Assembly (NCBI GenBank): GCA_031771865.1
Contig: JASISA010000001.1
Span: 2,232,001 to 2,296,000, forward strand
DNA length: 64,000 nucleotides
Direction of reading: 5' to 3'
Origin: Nothophaeocryptopus gaeumannii
Lineage: Eukaryota; Ascomycota; Dothideomycetes; Mycosphaerellales; Mycosphaerellaceae
Part shown: positions 20,135 through 31,000 of the stretch, in pieces
Numbering within the stretch: position 1 is the stretch's first letter
Layout of the letters: every line of letters begins with the position of its first letter
Position numbers and translations under genes: made by a program
Notes under the pieces: model-generated
Told to the model about the DNA's origin: nothing
Databases searched by the model: none
Seen by the model: only the letters and a program-made list of their open reading frames with translations

Positions 20135-23100
20135 CTACCGAAAATCGCCGCCGTCATCGCTTAGCCCGTCTTGCACTCCCAATCCGACGGGATGATACCC
20201 GTTTCCGTTGGTCCCGTGTCCGTTAGGTACGGGCCACTGTCCCTCCATAACGTCTAGGCCGTCTTCCTCGGGCACTTTGCCTATGGCGTTGGCGTCGAGC
20301 TGTTGTTGCATCACGGCTTGAGCTGATACAATCTCGGCGAGACGCTTCAGGCGGGGCGTTTGGAGCCAACTAGGCGTGTACGTCTCGAGAGCTGTGATGA
20401 CACGCGGCTCTGCGATTTCGTAGGGGCCGGAGTCTTCCATGTCGACCGCTTGCAGGAGCAGCACATCTGACTTTGGGTCGGTCACGCGAGAGGCCACCGC
20501 TTTCATGATCTCGCCGTTGATCGGTTGTTCGTAATCGGCGACGAGGTATTGGTTGAGAAGCTTTTGGATCTGGTTGGGCGAGAGCCTGAAAGACGTCAGT
20601 CATCTGTAATTAAAGTCAACAGCGCAGCAATACTCACATCCAGCAAATGTCCTGGATAATCTCAATGTCGTTCAGCGTCGCCTTCTTCAACTGCAACAGC
20701 TTCGTCGCTTGCATCAAGTGCTCCAATTGCAGTGTGCCCTCGGGCATGTCGTGGCTCTTGCACCATTCCTCGATTCTGGTAATGTTATAGTTAATTTGCA
20801 GACCTCGTTTCCAAGACAAGAAGTTTCTCCTCATGAGCAAGTCGTTAAAGGCCGTGACACCGACCAGTCGTAGCAGTTCTGTGACAGTCTGCGTGATGAT
20901 GCTGTCTTCCAAGTAGAATGCCTTCATTGCCTTGAAGACATTGTTCAACAGGCTGAGGAGGTTGTCCATGCTGTACGCAGGTGTATTAGACGACTGCAAC
21001 AGCTTGCCAAGGAATCGATTGTTCTCGTTGGTAACGAAACCGGGAAGCGACTGCGACTCGATGATAGCGGGAACAATCATCTTGTGCAGCTTCTTCTTCA
21101 GCACCTTCATCCAAGTATGGTAGATGTTGAACTCCAAGCTCTCCAAGTCGTGCTTGACGATCTCCAGCAGACGGTCATACTCGAAGTTGTCCGTCTTCTG
21201 TGCTTCGTACCAGTCTTCCGCCAAGAATACGAAAGAGAGCATCTCATGCACGTTGGACAACCAGAAAGCGCCAGGGTTAACAGCCTCGTCGCCATCGTGC
21301 TGCATGACCTCTTGCTGGATGGACTGCATGACATTCGCCAAGAAGCGTTCAGACTCCTTGACGAATCCGTTGTTCCACATCTCGCTGGTGACGAGGTTGA
21401 TGAGGTAGGCCGGGAAGAGCACCTCCTTGTCTGTCGGAGGTGGGTTGCTGCCAGGTGCTGGGATCTTCAGGTTCCGGATGAGACCCATGGTGACTTCGTC
21501 GTTAAGGCCATCCTCATCTGCAAGCAAGTTCTCCAGCTCCATCTCCACGTTCTCCAACCCAGGATTAAACGTGGAGCCAGATAGGTTTTGTGTGTGCCCA
21601 CCAGCCGCCGCACCAAACGCCATCGATACTGGCCTCGGATTGAAAGCGCCGCTGAACCTCTCTGTTTGGATTTGCTCGGGACCTGCGCTCCGCCTCTTCG
21701 GCTTTTTGGACGATACGAGGTTGATGAGACCACTCGCAGCACCCGCAGTCGCTCCATTGGTGAGCTCGCCGTTGGTGACAGGAGCTGCTCTTTTCGCCAG
21801 CTCCAGCTGATCTTGCAGATCTGCCAGTTGTTGCCGCAAACTGAGCTTCTCAGTCTCGCTTGCAGTCTTGGCAGTTCTCGCGGCCTCTAATTCCTGGGTG
21901 GTGACGCGGAGGTTCTCCCGCAACGACTTCTCCTCTTCTTGCAAGCGACGCATGTTCATCGCACTCTCGTCGTAGTTTGCCTGCAGACGAGACATCTCGG
22001 CCTTGACTTGCTCGAGCTTAGCAGCTGTAATACCGGCCTGGTTGGCCTCACGCTGCAGCTCGTTCGCTCTGGATTCCATAGCATTGTGCCTCTCACGTGA
22101 GCTCTTGAGCTGGCTTTCGAGGTTTTGTACTTGACCTTTGAGCGCCTTGTTCTCTTGTCGCATTGTGCCGAGGTTCTGGGTAAGCTCGACGACCTTGTTC
22201 TCCAGTTTGTATGAGATCTGCTTAAGATCTCTCGCCTCTTCTCTGAGTGTCTTGTACGTCTTTCGCGCAGTCTTACCACGCCACAAGCTCTGCACAAGAG
22301 TGACCTTGCGGCGATAGTCTCGCCAGCCCTTGAGCTGCCGATGGCTTCTCCAGCTTCGTTGAATGATGCGCGCAGCATCGGAGAATTTCTTGTCCAAGAT
22401 CATCTTTCGGCACAACCACCCCTTGGCCGCCGCTTCAAAGAGGATGAGATTGTCTCGCTGCTGTACGTACCTCTTGCGCTCCTTCTGGCCTCTCCAAACG
22501 CGCTGAATGGTCGTGGCACTCCGTTGACGTCTGGCTTCTTCGGCTTTCCTCCGCGCCATATTAGCTCTTGCTCGCGCCTGAAATGCACGAATGCTTTCGA
22601 TTGCTTCCAGGTAGCGGCGGCGATAGTATTTGGCACGCAGATTCTTCTGAATCATGATTGCTGCATCGCTCAACCTGTTTGCGCGCAGGTTCTCCAGAAA
22701 GGCCAACATACCAGCTCGGAAGAAGATCTTGGTCTTACCAAGCTGATACTTATCAGTCTTGTCGCCTTGACCGGCGCCAAGAGCCTTTCTCAGAATGGCA
22801 AGTGTCATGGTCCGAATCTCAGTGGTCCACTCTGAAGACCGGATGAGCATGTAGTATCGCAAAGCAAACTCTTCGTATGCCCATCTCGTAGGATATCCAG
22901 CACAACTGATGCGAACAGTCTCGAGTACACCGCAAGCTCTCAACTGGCTGAGCACCATCGGTCCCTCAAACTTCCAGGCCTCTTTGGCCTCGTTCGGCTT
23001 GATACAACGAATGTAGTGCACCTCAGTGTTATTGATGGTGTCCATCAGCTGGATCAAAGAGCTCTTGAAGATGCCCCCGAGGGTCGGTTTCCTGGCTGCG

Positions 23101-25093
23101 GCTGCGCCCTTTCTGGCTCCCGGTGCTCCGTTGGCCTTTCCTGGGTTGATTGCTGCTGTGTCTCGCTCCCGTACGGTGGCACTGGACTCCAGAACCTCGT
23201 TCAAGAAAGCGTTGGAGCTGCTTCTGAGCACCTCAAGATGCTCGTCAGGTACAGTATCCCTGTTCTTCTCAATGAATCCGTCACTCTCGTAGGTCACATC
23301 AACAGCGTAATGGCAGACGGTGAATGCACTTTTGCCAAACCGTGGCTTTTTGTAGAACGCATGCTTGTCGCCAGAGAAGTTGTGGTGCAATTTCGTCACA
23401 AATGATTCGTCAGATCCCATCGGCAGTCTGCTCTCTTCGTCCAAGAGCGCCAGGATACCAAGCTTGCCTTCGATCAAATCAATGCAAGGCTGGTTGTCAC
23501 TGAAGTCAATGAACTTCCAGTCGATCTCTTCCCGGAGATACTCTTCTTGCTCCAACTTGAAGACGTGCTGATTGAACTCTTGCTGTAGCTTCTCGTTGGC
23601 GTAGTTGATACAGAACTGCTCGAAGCTGTTCTTGGCGAAGTGCTCGAAACCGTAGATATCGAGAACACCGATGAAGGAGTGCATCTGTTCCATGACCTCG
23701 TCTGGAGCGAGGAAGCCGTTCATGGTCTCGACAAGCCAGTCGAAGAGTGAGGAGTAGATGTACTTGGCGACGGAGTCTCGGACTACGGTCGCTTGCTGCT
23801 GGGTCAGATTGGACATGATCTTCTCGCCACGTGTGACGAGCTGCTTCTTGACTGTCCATTTTGCGAACTCATTCGCATCGATTCCAAGCAGTTCACAGGC
23901 TTTGACCAAGGAGGTTTCAGTGGCAGACAGCTGCGAGTCTGCCCTAGTGGCAGTAATCTTAATATTGCCAATATGCAGCAGCGCAGCCAGTATCTTCCAT
24001 AGCGAGCTTTGCACCTCCGCAGACACGCCTAGCCGTGTGAGCGCTTGCCGGGTATCCGAGAAGTCCTTTCCATCGTCCACGCCGTCAATGTACGGTGAGC
24101 CACCCTGATTAAGGTAGTCGAAGTGCTCCGGGGGCACCAAGCCAAGCTGTTCCCGCTCTTCTTCAGTTGCGCCAGCTACGAGCTGGTAGAAGATGTGGTA
24201 ATTCCGCTCCTTAAGCGGCTGGAAAACCAATCTGGACCGCTCGAGGAGGTATGTTCGTATCCGCGCGCCAATGATGTCGGTCTGCTGGTTGAATATGATT
24301 TCGATGTACTTTCCGAAACGCGAGGAGTTGTCGTTTCGAGTGGTCTTGGCGTTACCGAATGCTTCCATGATCGGGTTCGTTGCCAAGATCTGCTCTTCTG
24401 TCTCGCTCATGGTGTCTGCGCGGCCACGGCTGCGGATGCCGGGCTGGTCGGGAGGCTCTCTGGTCGCGAAGTATCGCATGATGTATTTGGCGCTCACCGT
24501 CTTACCTGCTCCTGACTCTCCGGAGACAACAATGGTCTGGTTCTTGTCATTTCGCAGCATGTCGGCAAAGGACTCTTCGGCGATGGCAAACAGATGGGGC
24601 GCTTGTGATGCTCGGTGCTTGCCAGCATATACCTGCACCATACCCGGCACGTACAGTGAATCAACTCTTGCGAAAGGGTTGGTCGCGATGAGCACGATAC
24701 CGGAGTATGTGTATATCTCCTTTTGGGCATAGCGGAGCTTGATGGCCTGGAGCACGGCGGGCTCGTTCAGATGGGATAGGTTCGTCAGGTCATCGCTGGC
24801 TTCGAGCATGGGCGGATTGCGCAGCGGAGGTAGAGAGGAGGTGATGGCATCCTTCTCCAACTCCGCCAAGGTCGTGTCGATGGATTTCGCCTGTATAGGT
24901 GAGCTTCACCGTCCACTTTCACACAGAGGTATCAGGGCGCCCTTCTCCGCGCAGAACTCACCTCGCCATCCTCGGCGACGAAGACGAGCTTCACCTTGTC
25001 CCCGTCGACATTCTTGGTGGTCAACTCACACGGCTTCCACTCCTCGGTCTGGTCGGGAAGCCAGCACTTGGCCCCGATCTCGTATTGTGACAT
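20135..25093 (-). CDS. myoE: Class V myosin heavy chain (MyoE / Myo2 family)
   Basis: Model: complement(join(20135..20585, 20638..24890, 24962..25093)), 1611 residues. Exon 1 encodes the SH3-like start (MSQYEIGAKCWLPDQTEEW). Intron 1 is 71 nt. Intron 2 (52 nt, GTGAGT..TTTCAG) splits the Met codon of CWMLSPNQIQKL. The motor domain runs from about residue 70 to 770, with P-loop GESGAGKT at 168-175 and switch/relay blocks (NDNSSRFGKY, LDIYGFEHF). About six IQ motifs follow (MIQKNLRAKYYRRRY, TIQRVWRGQKER and others), then a coiled coil to about 1080 and the globular cargo-binding DIL tail. It walks on actin to carry secretory vesicles, organelles and peroxisomes to the hyphal tip. Myosin light chain or calmodulin should bind the IQ region. 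The extreme C-terminus after the DIL domain is Gly/Asn-rich. Confidence 0.97.
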
Positions 25094-26547
25094 GGCGGCG
25101 ACGCGTGGATGGGTGTTGTCAGGGTCGTAGTATTACCGCCGCCACAACTTCTCTTCCTTCGTCTCCTCTCCGCCTCCTCTTAGACTCTCTCTCTCGAATC
25201 TCTATGCCTCAACGCCAGCGCCGGGACTTTGCAGGTACCCGCTGTGTCGCTCTGGTCAAAGGAATGTGATGCCAGCCAGGTGGGGGAGTGGCCGGTCAAG
25301 CAGACAGCGCGCGCACAAACGCCATGGTAACAATTATTGAGTAGAGGAGAGGTGTGTGGTATTCTGGCGGTATGATCTTGGTGTCCGTGTCCGTGTCCAC
25401 TGCTGGTCAGACTTCCGCGACCCTTTCAGCACAAGCACCAACCAAAGTAACACAGGGCCAAAGTTGACGGCGTTGAGCCTGGGCGCGTCTGATTGGTGCG
25501 GCAGGTTAGCGTCCTCCTCACACGCGCAGTACGCTAAGGTGCAACTTCCGAAGGGCTTTCTCAGAGTTTCAGGTGTCCGTCTCCAAATCTTGCGGCACAC
25601 TTCAAACGCGGCTTTGTTCAAGTGGTATATTTGATACAGCTGCTTCTCCATCTCTCCTTCGACCACACGCCTACCAATCGCTGTAGCACCTTCCCTTCTT
25701 CACTGTTGACATACACAAACACATGTGACTTCTGACACCTGTTCCATGTGCTTGGCGATGATCAGCAGGACATGCGTATTAACATTGGACAGTTGGACTG
25801 CCACTGCCACAAGCTCCTTCCTTCCTCTCTCCACCCCCTGGATCGGCCGCTCCTGCGGTTAACGCGCATTAGACCCGTTCGCATCCATAATTGGTCGACG
25901 ACAAGCACACCTCTCACTCACTGAAGTCCACACCATGGCGAACTCTCACCGTCGCAGGGGCAATCTCATCAAGCTTGCGACTTACTCTACCAGAATCAGG
26001 TTCACGTGCCAAAGTACACCTCAGCGTGTCGTCATCATCCGCCGCCGGCTTGCTCGTTGTCCTGTGAAACATACAAACGACCTGTCTGCGATCTGTGGTA
26101 TGACCCTGTGGGAGATTCGGTATCAAGATGCTCGAGGGTCCTCGTCGGAAGCATCATGCTTGTCGTTTGTAATAGAGTTGACCGTGGTCCTGGACCGGGA
26201 CTGTACATGCGTCTTCGAGAAGAAGTCACAGCATCCCTGGGGACGAAAGTTAATCGCTCGACAAACAAACATCAGTACGACATGATCAAAACTCATCAAG
26301 CAATCGAGTAAGGGTAGTCACGTATCCATGGTGCTCGAGTCATATCTCCTCGACAAACAAACATTGGCAGAACGTTACGAAGGTCCAACAAAGAGCACCA
26401 GCTCTAACAGTCGAATGCGAGTGAGCAGAGAACGGTATGCGTTTGTACGCTTTCTGCCTATCTCCGTATCGTACAGTCGTAAGTCATTTCAGCCAGACCT
26501 CTCATAATCATCATCGTCGTCGAGAAACACCCTCTCTCACTCTTTAA
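25094..26547. other. Intergenic region upstream of the myosin gene
   Basis: About 1.45 kb. It should contain the myosin promoter (minus-strand start at 25093) and the 3' flank of the next minus gene. Plus-strand frames at 25935-26311 overlap one another and have no domain signal. A 16-nt exact direct repeat (CTCGACAAACAAACAT) occurs at 26257 and 26349. Confidence 0.45.
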
Positions 26548-27291
26548 TCAAGACACCAAGCTCTCTCGTATCGCCCTCCCACCCTCACTATCCTCAACCT
26601 CCTCCTTCTTCACCACTCTCCCACCCTTCTTGCGAAATCCCTGTCCAATATCCTCTCCAACCGCAATATCCATCCCATCGTCCAACACCTTCTTGACGCT
26701 GGAATCGACCTTGGTGCTGCGCTTCTTCTCGGTCGACTTTGGAAGCGACAGCAAGCTCTCTGGCGACTCGGGACGGGCGCGCTTCTTACCGGATGCTGGA
26801 GTCTTCTTCTTGCTGGGCTCGGTCTTCTTCTTCTTGCCATTGGGAGAGTCTCCGTCCTCGTTCTTGGGGTTGATGGTGTAGGAGGCGGCTTGCTTCTTGA
26901 TGGTCGCGAGGCGGTGGGAAATGGCTTTGGCGGTGCAGTCTGTCTTCATCAGTCTCTCCTTCCCACCCATGTAAGGTACTCACCTATTCCCTCTCTCTAT
27001 CTCTCTCTCTCCACCTCCCTCTCTGTTCTCCTCCCGCCCCCTCTCCCACCTTCGTCTGCCGCTCGCCGCCGCGCCTGTAATGAGAAGAAAGGAAAGAAGA
27101 AAAGACGTACCTGGACCCATAATCTTCGCGATCTCGCCCTTCTGCGCCTCTGTGACTTTGACGTTGGCGATCTCCATGATGGCTGCCATGAGCTAACAAT
27201 CATCAGCATCACTTCAACCGCTTCTAGAGGTGTATGGAGTCCAGGAGAAACATACCTTGGCATCAGCCGCTGCGTCCCAGTTCATAGGCAT
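26548..27291 (-). CDS. Small basic fungal protein with an N-terminal helical module, function unknown
   Basis: Model: complement(join(26548..26939, 27111..27192, 27256..27291)), 169 residues. Exon 1 gives MPMNWDAAADAK. A 63-nt intron follows, then exon 2, LMAAIMEIANVKVTEAQKG, ending at MGP. A 171-nt intron follows, and exon 3 starts CTAKAISHRLATIKKQA. The first about 60 residues resemble a small helix-turn-helix/Myb-like module common in short filamentous-fungal nuclear proteins. The remainder is Lys/Ser/Pro-rich with several basic clusters (GKKKKTEPSKKK, GKKRARP) that look like nuclear localisation signals. A chromatin or DNA-binding role is an inference only. The 171-nt intron was chosen because its ends keep the frame; its interior is purine-rich on the minus strand. 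Confidence 0.72.
26940..27110 (-). other. Long intron with purine-rich (GA) tract
   Basis: A 171-nt intron, two to three times longer than the others in this window. On the plus strand it includes a CT-repeat tract near 26991-27035. It also contains a possible internal acceptor (ATTACAG) and a possible internal donor (GTGAGTACC), but using both as a cassette exon shifts the downstream frame. Confidence 0.6.
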
Positions 27292-28098
27292 CTTGTTCTC
27301 GATTCGTTGTGAGTAGTTTGGAATTGTGGAAGAGCTTGGAGGTGGTATATGGAAAATGTTGGCGGAGGTGAGAGAGGTTGAGGCTTGGTAGGTGGTGGAA
27401 GATATATGGTTATGAGGCAGGTGAGGTGAGGTGAGGTTTATCAGGTGAAAGGCTCAGATAACTATGAGTGAAGCGTGGTATTCAGGCTTCATGTGAGCTT
27501 TCGGCGTTTCATGTGATGAGTGAAGCCTGCATAGGCTGATGGACCTCACCTCCCTCTCTTGCATGTGAAGCATTGCCTGTAGGACTGCCCGGCAGACGTC
27601 AGGTATGTTTGGCCTGGGGCGACGTCAGTGTGAGAATGCAGTTGAGCGAGAGCAATTCCCTCGTTCTCTCTCTCGTGACATTACTCATGCTCCGGGAGTA
27701 ACGTCTGCGGCACGCGCAGCAATGCCTTCCTGTATTGACTTGAGGAGACTCGGAAAGAAACGAGTGAGCCGGACACTCTTCCTCGATCGTGATCATCGGA
27801 ATGCAATCGGGTGAGAGTAGATTTCTTGTTTCTTCTGAGGGTATTGTTCGGGCTTTGTGAGCGACATCTGCGATACAAGCAGCAATGCCCTTCTGTAACG
27901 ACTTGAGAGGACTCAAAAAAGAGACAAGTGAACTGCACTTCCCTCTCTGACAGTGATTCCGTTTCCCTTATAAGGGTTAGGTTTGCAATGGAGGATAGTA
28001 CACAGTGAACTAGACACGAATGAGTTTCAACTCTAATTTCCATACACAAGTGCAAAAATGGGTATCCCAAGAGAACAATACTCATACACAAGCCCTCA
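27292..28098. other. Intergenic region with diverged tandem repeat
   Basis: About 800 bp between two minus-strand genes. The first part is the promoter of the 169-residue protein and includes a GGTGAGGTGAGGTGAGGT run near 27419. The second part holds the two-copy repeat listed separately. Minus-strand frames at 27599-28214 run through the repeat and the Snt1 terminus and are not taken as genes. Confidence 0.5.
27634..27961. repeat. Two-copy imperfect tandem repeat, unit about 165 bp
   Basis: Unit A is about 27634-27798 and unit B about 27799-27961. Both open with GAATGCA and share, in order, GAGAG, a TC-rich block, the CTGCG.. to GCAGCAATGCC block (27706-27728 and 27868-27890), GACTTGAG, GGACTC or AGACTC, and GTGAT near the end. 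Many differences are C/T or G/A, with unit B more A/T-rich in the shared core. This pattern would fit repeat-induced point mutation of an old duplication, but has not been scored. Confidence 0.6.
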
Positions 28099-31000
28099 TC
28101 ACCTCCTAGGCGGTGGAGGAGCGCCGTAGCCACCAGGACCATACGGCGTTCGTCTGCCACCATACATAGGACGATCGTCTGTCCTACGCCCATACGCATC
28201 GACACCTCCCTCACGTTCCCTCATGAAGGCTGGCTGCTCAGCTACACGCCTCCTCTCATCATCCTGCATCTGCGATATACGCCTCCGTTCCTCTTCTTGT
28301 TGCAAATCCCGCATCGACTGCTCTCGCAAGCTTACGCTTGCTCCCAGAGGCGGTCTTGCTTGAGCGAATGGAGAGCCAAATGTTGAGTGTGGCAACGGCC
28401 CAGGCGGCATGGGAGGCCCGCCTCGATAGCCCTCAAATCGCTGCCGATCCTGTTCTTGCAATTGCTCATGCTGCGCTCTTCTATACATGTCAGCCTCTCG
28501 TTCGCGTTGAATGGCATGAAAGCGCTCTTCTTCAGCAGCACGCTGATGATGCGCTCTCACCGCTTCTTCCTCGCGCCGATAAGCCTCTTCACGACTCATC
28601 GACCCTGGGCCGTGATATCGCTGTAGGATCGACGGCCCTTCAGAGATGGAGCCATTGTGCGAGTGATGAGCTCTGTTTTGAGCTTGCGGGGCCTGATGGA
28701 AAGGCGTAGGCTGCTCCTGGCGTGCGTACGGATTTGAGTGCAGCCCTTGCAGGGATGGCGGTCCGCTTGTTGGTGGCGCGCCCCCAAGAATGGATCTTGT
28801 CTGCTCTCTGGGGGGAGGTGCTGTCTGCTGTGCCGTCAAAGACGGCGTGCGGGAGTGGCCTGGGTGACCGAGCATGTGTGGAGGAGTGGCAGCGTTAGCC
28901 CGCGCAGGTGGGTTGAGAGGGCCGAACGCACTACTTCGGTGTGCCGGATAGCCATACGGTGGTCGCGCTTCTCTGTCTAGAGGCGCAGCGCTTGGAGGAC
29001 TCGGATGGTTGCCATGTCCCAAAACTCGCGTTTGCCAGTCCTGCTTTGGCACCGGCGCACCACTACCAGATGGCTCGCGCTTGAGTGTATCAGGAGGAGC
29101 AGGAGTGGAGCCAGACTGACCAAATGACGGTCGGTGAAAGTGCGTTTGCGGCATAGAAGGTTGACCGAAGGTCTCCCTCCTCGAGCTAGACCCAACCGAC
29201 ATGGGCTGAGGAGTGGGAGCATTGCTAAAAGGAGGAGCAGGAGACGCCACACGGGTTGGACCGGCAGACGGCAGGCTGTCGCGTTTCGGAGCAGGCTTCG
29301 TCTCCTCGGGCTCAGAGTTCAAAATTGACATTAGGTTCGATTTCTTAGGAGGCTCCGGCGCCGGTGTAGGTGCAGAAGCGGGCGCTGGGGTTGCAACAGC
29401 AGCAGGTACATTGGCAGGCGCCTGAGAATGGGATGGCGGACCTGATGTTGACCCAGAGCCAGGCCTTGAGCCTTCAGGCTTCGTTGGCGATGCGTTGTAG
29501 GGCGAGCGACCGTGCAAAGGAGGGAAAGGCGATGCGCCTAGAGATCCGCTTGGAGCCGCAGAGGGATTCGGATTCATCAAAGGTGGCCGTGACATGGCAG
29601 GCGGTGGGAATCCAGCGCGGTGCGCGGGTGACGGAATGCGTTCCTCGTACGGTGGCCGGCGATCCTGCGGTGGGTTTGCTATGACTTGATTCGCCGGAGA
29701 TCCATGAGTATGAGGAATCGGCGCACGTTGGTTGAAGTGGTCAACCCGAGGCTCTTGCTCAGTGGTCTGAGCCTGTGCTTGCATTCTGAACGCACGATCT
29801 TGTTCTTGCTGGAGCTGTTGTATGAATTGAGGGTTCGTGCCAGGGTTGGACAAAGTGCGCTGTGGCTGAGCAGGCGGCTGTTGGTTGCGTGATGGAGTTG
29901 ATGCGGGCGGCGGCGGCGCTGGCTCTGCTGCCATGCGAAACATTGAAGATGGCTGCATGTGAGAGCGGGATTCCGATCGGTTCTCCGTGAGAAATGCTAG
30001 TCGCGAGCCCAGCGGATGCGCAATACCTCCGCGATTCTGTGTGATGGCAGGCGGAAGAGGAGCGACCGGTGTGGAAGTGACTGGCAATGGGCTGGGCACA
30101 GCTCGTTGCGCGGGAATCGGCGTGCTTTGCGCAGAAGTTGTGTATCGCGGCTTCGGCTGATATTGCGGTGGCGATGCGTGCTTCGGTACCGATGCTTGCG
30201 CTGCCGGTGAAAGCTCGTCGACATCCATGGCATCCGTTTGAGGAGCAATTGCTCGTGGGCTGCTGGTTTGTGGGTTGTCGTATTTCCGTTTCACGATGGG
30301 AGTTGGCGTAGGTGGAGGGCCAATGTCCTCTCCACGCTCGCGGCGAGTGTTTGCTTTGCTCGCAGCCTCCTCGAGTTCGGATCGACCGCCCTCAACCTGA
30401 CGCACATAATGATTCTTAATCATAGTCTGTGTCTTAGTACCCATGTGAGCAGCGATCGCTGCAAAGTCAGTACCAAAGTGTGCAATATATTTGGCGAAGT
30501 CAGTCTGCTCGGGGACAGACCAGTAGCTGCTTGCGCTCTGCTTGGCTGTTGGTGCTGTTGGCTTATTACGCTCCGCATCCTCAGGTACCATCGGCGGAAG
30601 GACACCTTCATGGGTGAAGACGACATGCCCTTCAGGCGGTAGCATACCATGGTGACCACCTCCATGGAGATTAGCCAACAGTCCAGCAGCGTCCATGTTC
30701 GACATTGTCGGCATCTCGTCTTTGGTCAGCAGCTTATTTGGGGAGGCTGAAGGCGCGGCCGCCAGAGCTGCAAGTTGCTGGTTCTTTGCCTTCCTACCGG
30801 GCTTATTCTCGCCAGCTCGGCGTTGCTTTTTCACGGGCTTCTCTTCTCCGTTACCGTCCTGCTTAGATCCTGTCGCAGGCTTCTTCGCAGGCGACTGTCC
30901 CATCAGTGCGTTCTTCGATTCCACTTCCTTCTCGCCAAACGTAGTAGGTGCAGCAGCTCGTTTGGGACGTCCGCTTCCGTTGTCAGCAGCTGGCTGGATT

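Noticed and set aside
26257..26364. Exact 16-nt direct repeat CTCGACAAACAAACAT, 92 bp apart
   Set aside because: Flanks do not match and there is no target-site or terminal-repeat structure; too short to call a mobile-element scar.
27075..27110. Short intron ending at ATTACAG and a cassette exon in the 169-residue protein gene
   Set aside because: Using it shifts the frame of the final conserved exon (CTAKAISHRLATIKK), so the single 171-nt intron was kept as the main model.
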